From NCBI GenBank assembly GCA_003446295.1, contig DMBB01000391.1, forward strand, positions 1 to 5,880: a DNA stretch of 5,880 nt, given 5' to 3'. A model generated the notes under the pieces. That model was given only the letters and a program-made list of their open reading frames with translations. It did no database searches and had not been told where the DNA came from. A program made the position numbers and the translations under genes. Within the stretch, counting starts at the first letter, position 1. The number at the start of each line of letters is the position of its first letter. This document shows positions 5,798-5,880 of this stretch, piece after piece. Source of the stretch: Erysipelotrichaceae bacterium (GTDB taxonomy: Bacteria > Bacillota_I > Bacilli_A > Erysipelotrichales > Erysipelotrichaceae).

Positions 5798-5831
5798 CGG
5801 TCTGCATATCAGTGCAGGCCGCTTCTGTTTC
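5798..5831 (+). terminator. Likely terminator of the MATE gene
   Basis: CGGTCTGCA (5798-5806) pairs with TGCAGGCCG (5813-5821), 9 bp with one G-U pair and a 6-base loop. CTTCTGTTTC follows, an interrupted T-run. The hairpin begins 8 bases after the stop codon. Nothing further is recognisable from 5832 to the window end. Confidence 0.7.
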
Positions 5832-5880
5832 ATCCGCTCCGCGTTCCAAAAAAGAAATACACAATCACACTGGTAAAAAA

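Noticed and set aside
5538..5876. 112-codon plus-strand frame overlapping the end of the MATE gene
   Set aside because: An out-of-frame shadow of the exporter that reads through its terminator hairpin; no ribosome binding site or domain.
1..5880. CRISPR arrays, tRNA genes, transposase genes
   Set aside because: I saw no regularly spaced repeats, no cloverleaf-like sequence and no transposase motif anywhere in the window.

Overview
The window looks like a piece of a hexuronate (glucuronate/pectin-type sugar acid) catabolism locus from an anaerobic gut-type member of the Bacillota (Firmicutes). This is inferred from AGGAGG-type Shine-Dalgarno sites, U-tract hairpin terminators, the small Firmicutes-type UxuA, the SDR-type mannonate oxidoreductase and roughly balanced base composition. 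I place it near the Lachnospiraceae/Erysipelotrichales, but the sequence alone does not fix the genus.

Layout. Positions 1-281 hold no gene I can recognise; they contain a run of small inverted repeats ending at a strong Shine-Dalgarno. Positions 282-1247 (+) encode a KDPG/KHG aldolase fused to a C-terminal glyoxalase/VOC-like domain. A long, near-perfect hairpin at 1300-1350 lies between this gene and the convergent AraC-family regulator (1391-2248, -) and probably terminates both transcripts. Between the regulator and uxuA (2249-2407) is a compact divergent control region with candidate promoters on both strands, a repeated GCACAAYAT motif and other short repeats. uxuA (mannonate dehydratase, 2408-3484, +) and an SDR D-mannonate oxidoreductase (3487-4341, +) are separated by 2 bases and form an operon ending in a strong terminator at 4361-4391. 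A MATE-family exporter (4453-5790, +) follows as its own unit, with a likely terminator at 5798-5831.

How the genes fit together. The oxidoreductase interconverts D-fructuronate and D-mannonate. UxuA dehydrates D-mannonate to 2-keto-3-deoxygluconate (KDG). After phosphorylation by a KDG kinase that is not in this window, the aldolase cleaves KDPG to pyruvate and glyceraldehyde-3-phosphate. The divergent AraC regulator, with a cupin-like sensor domain, is the natural candidate to control uxuA and its partner. Uronate isomerase, KDG kinase and a sugar-acid transporter are absent and must lie elsewhere if the pathway is complete.

The central genes belong to known families. The less explained parts are the structured, apparently non-coding first 281 bases, the aldolase-VOC fusion, and the repeat-rich divergent promoter.
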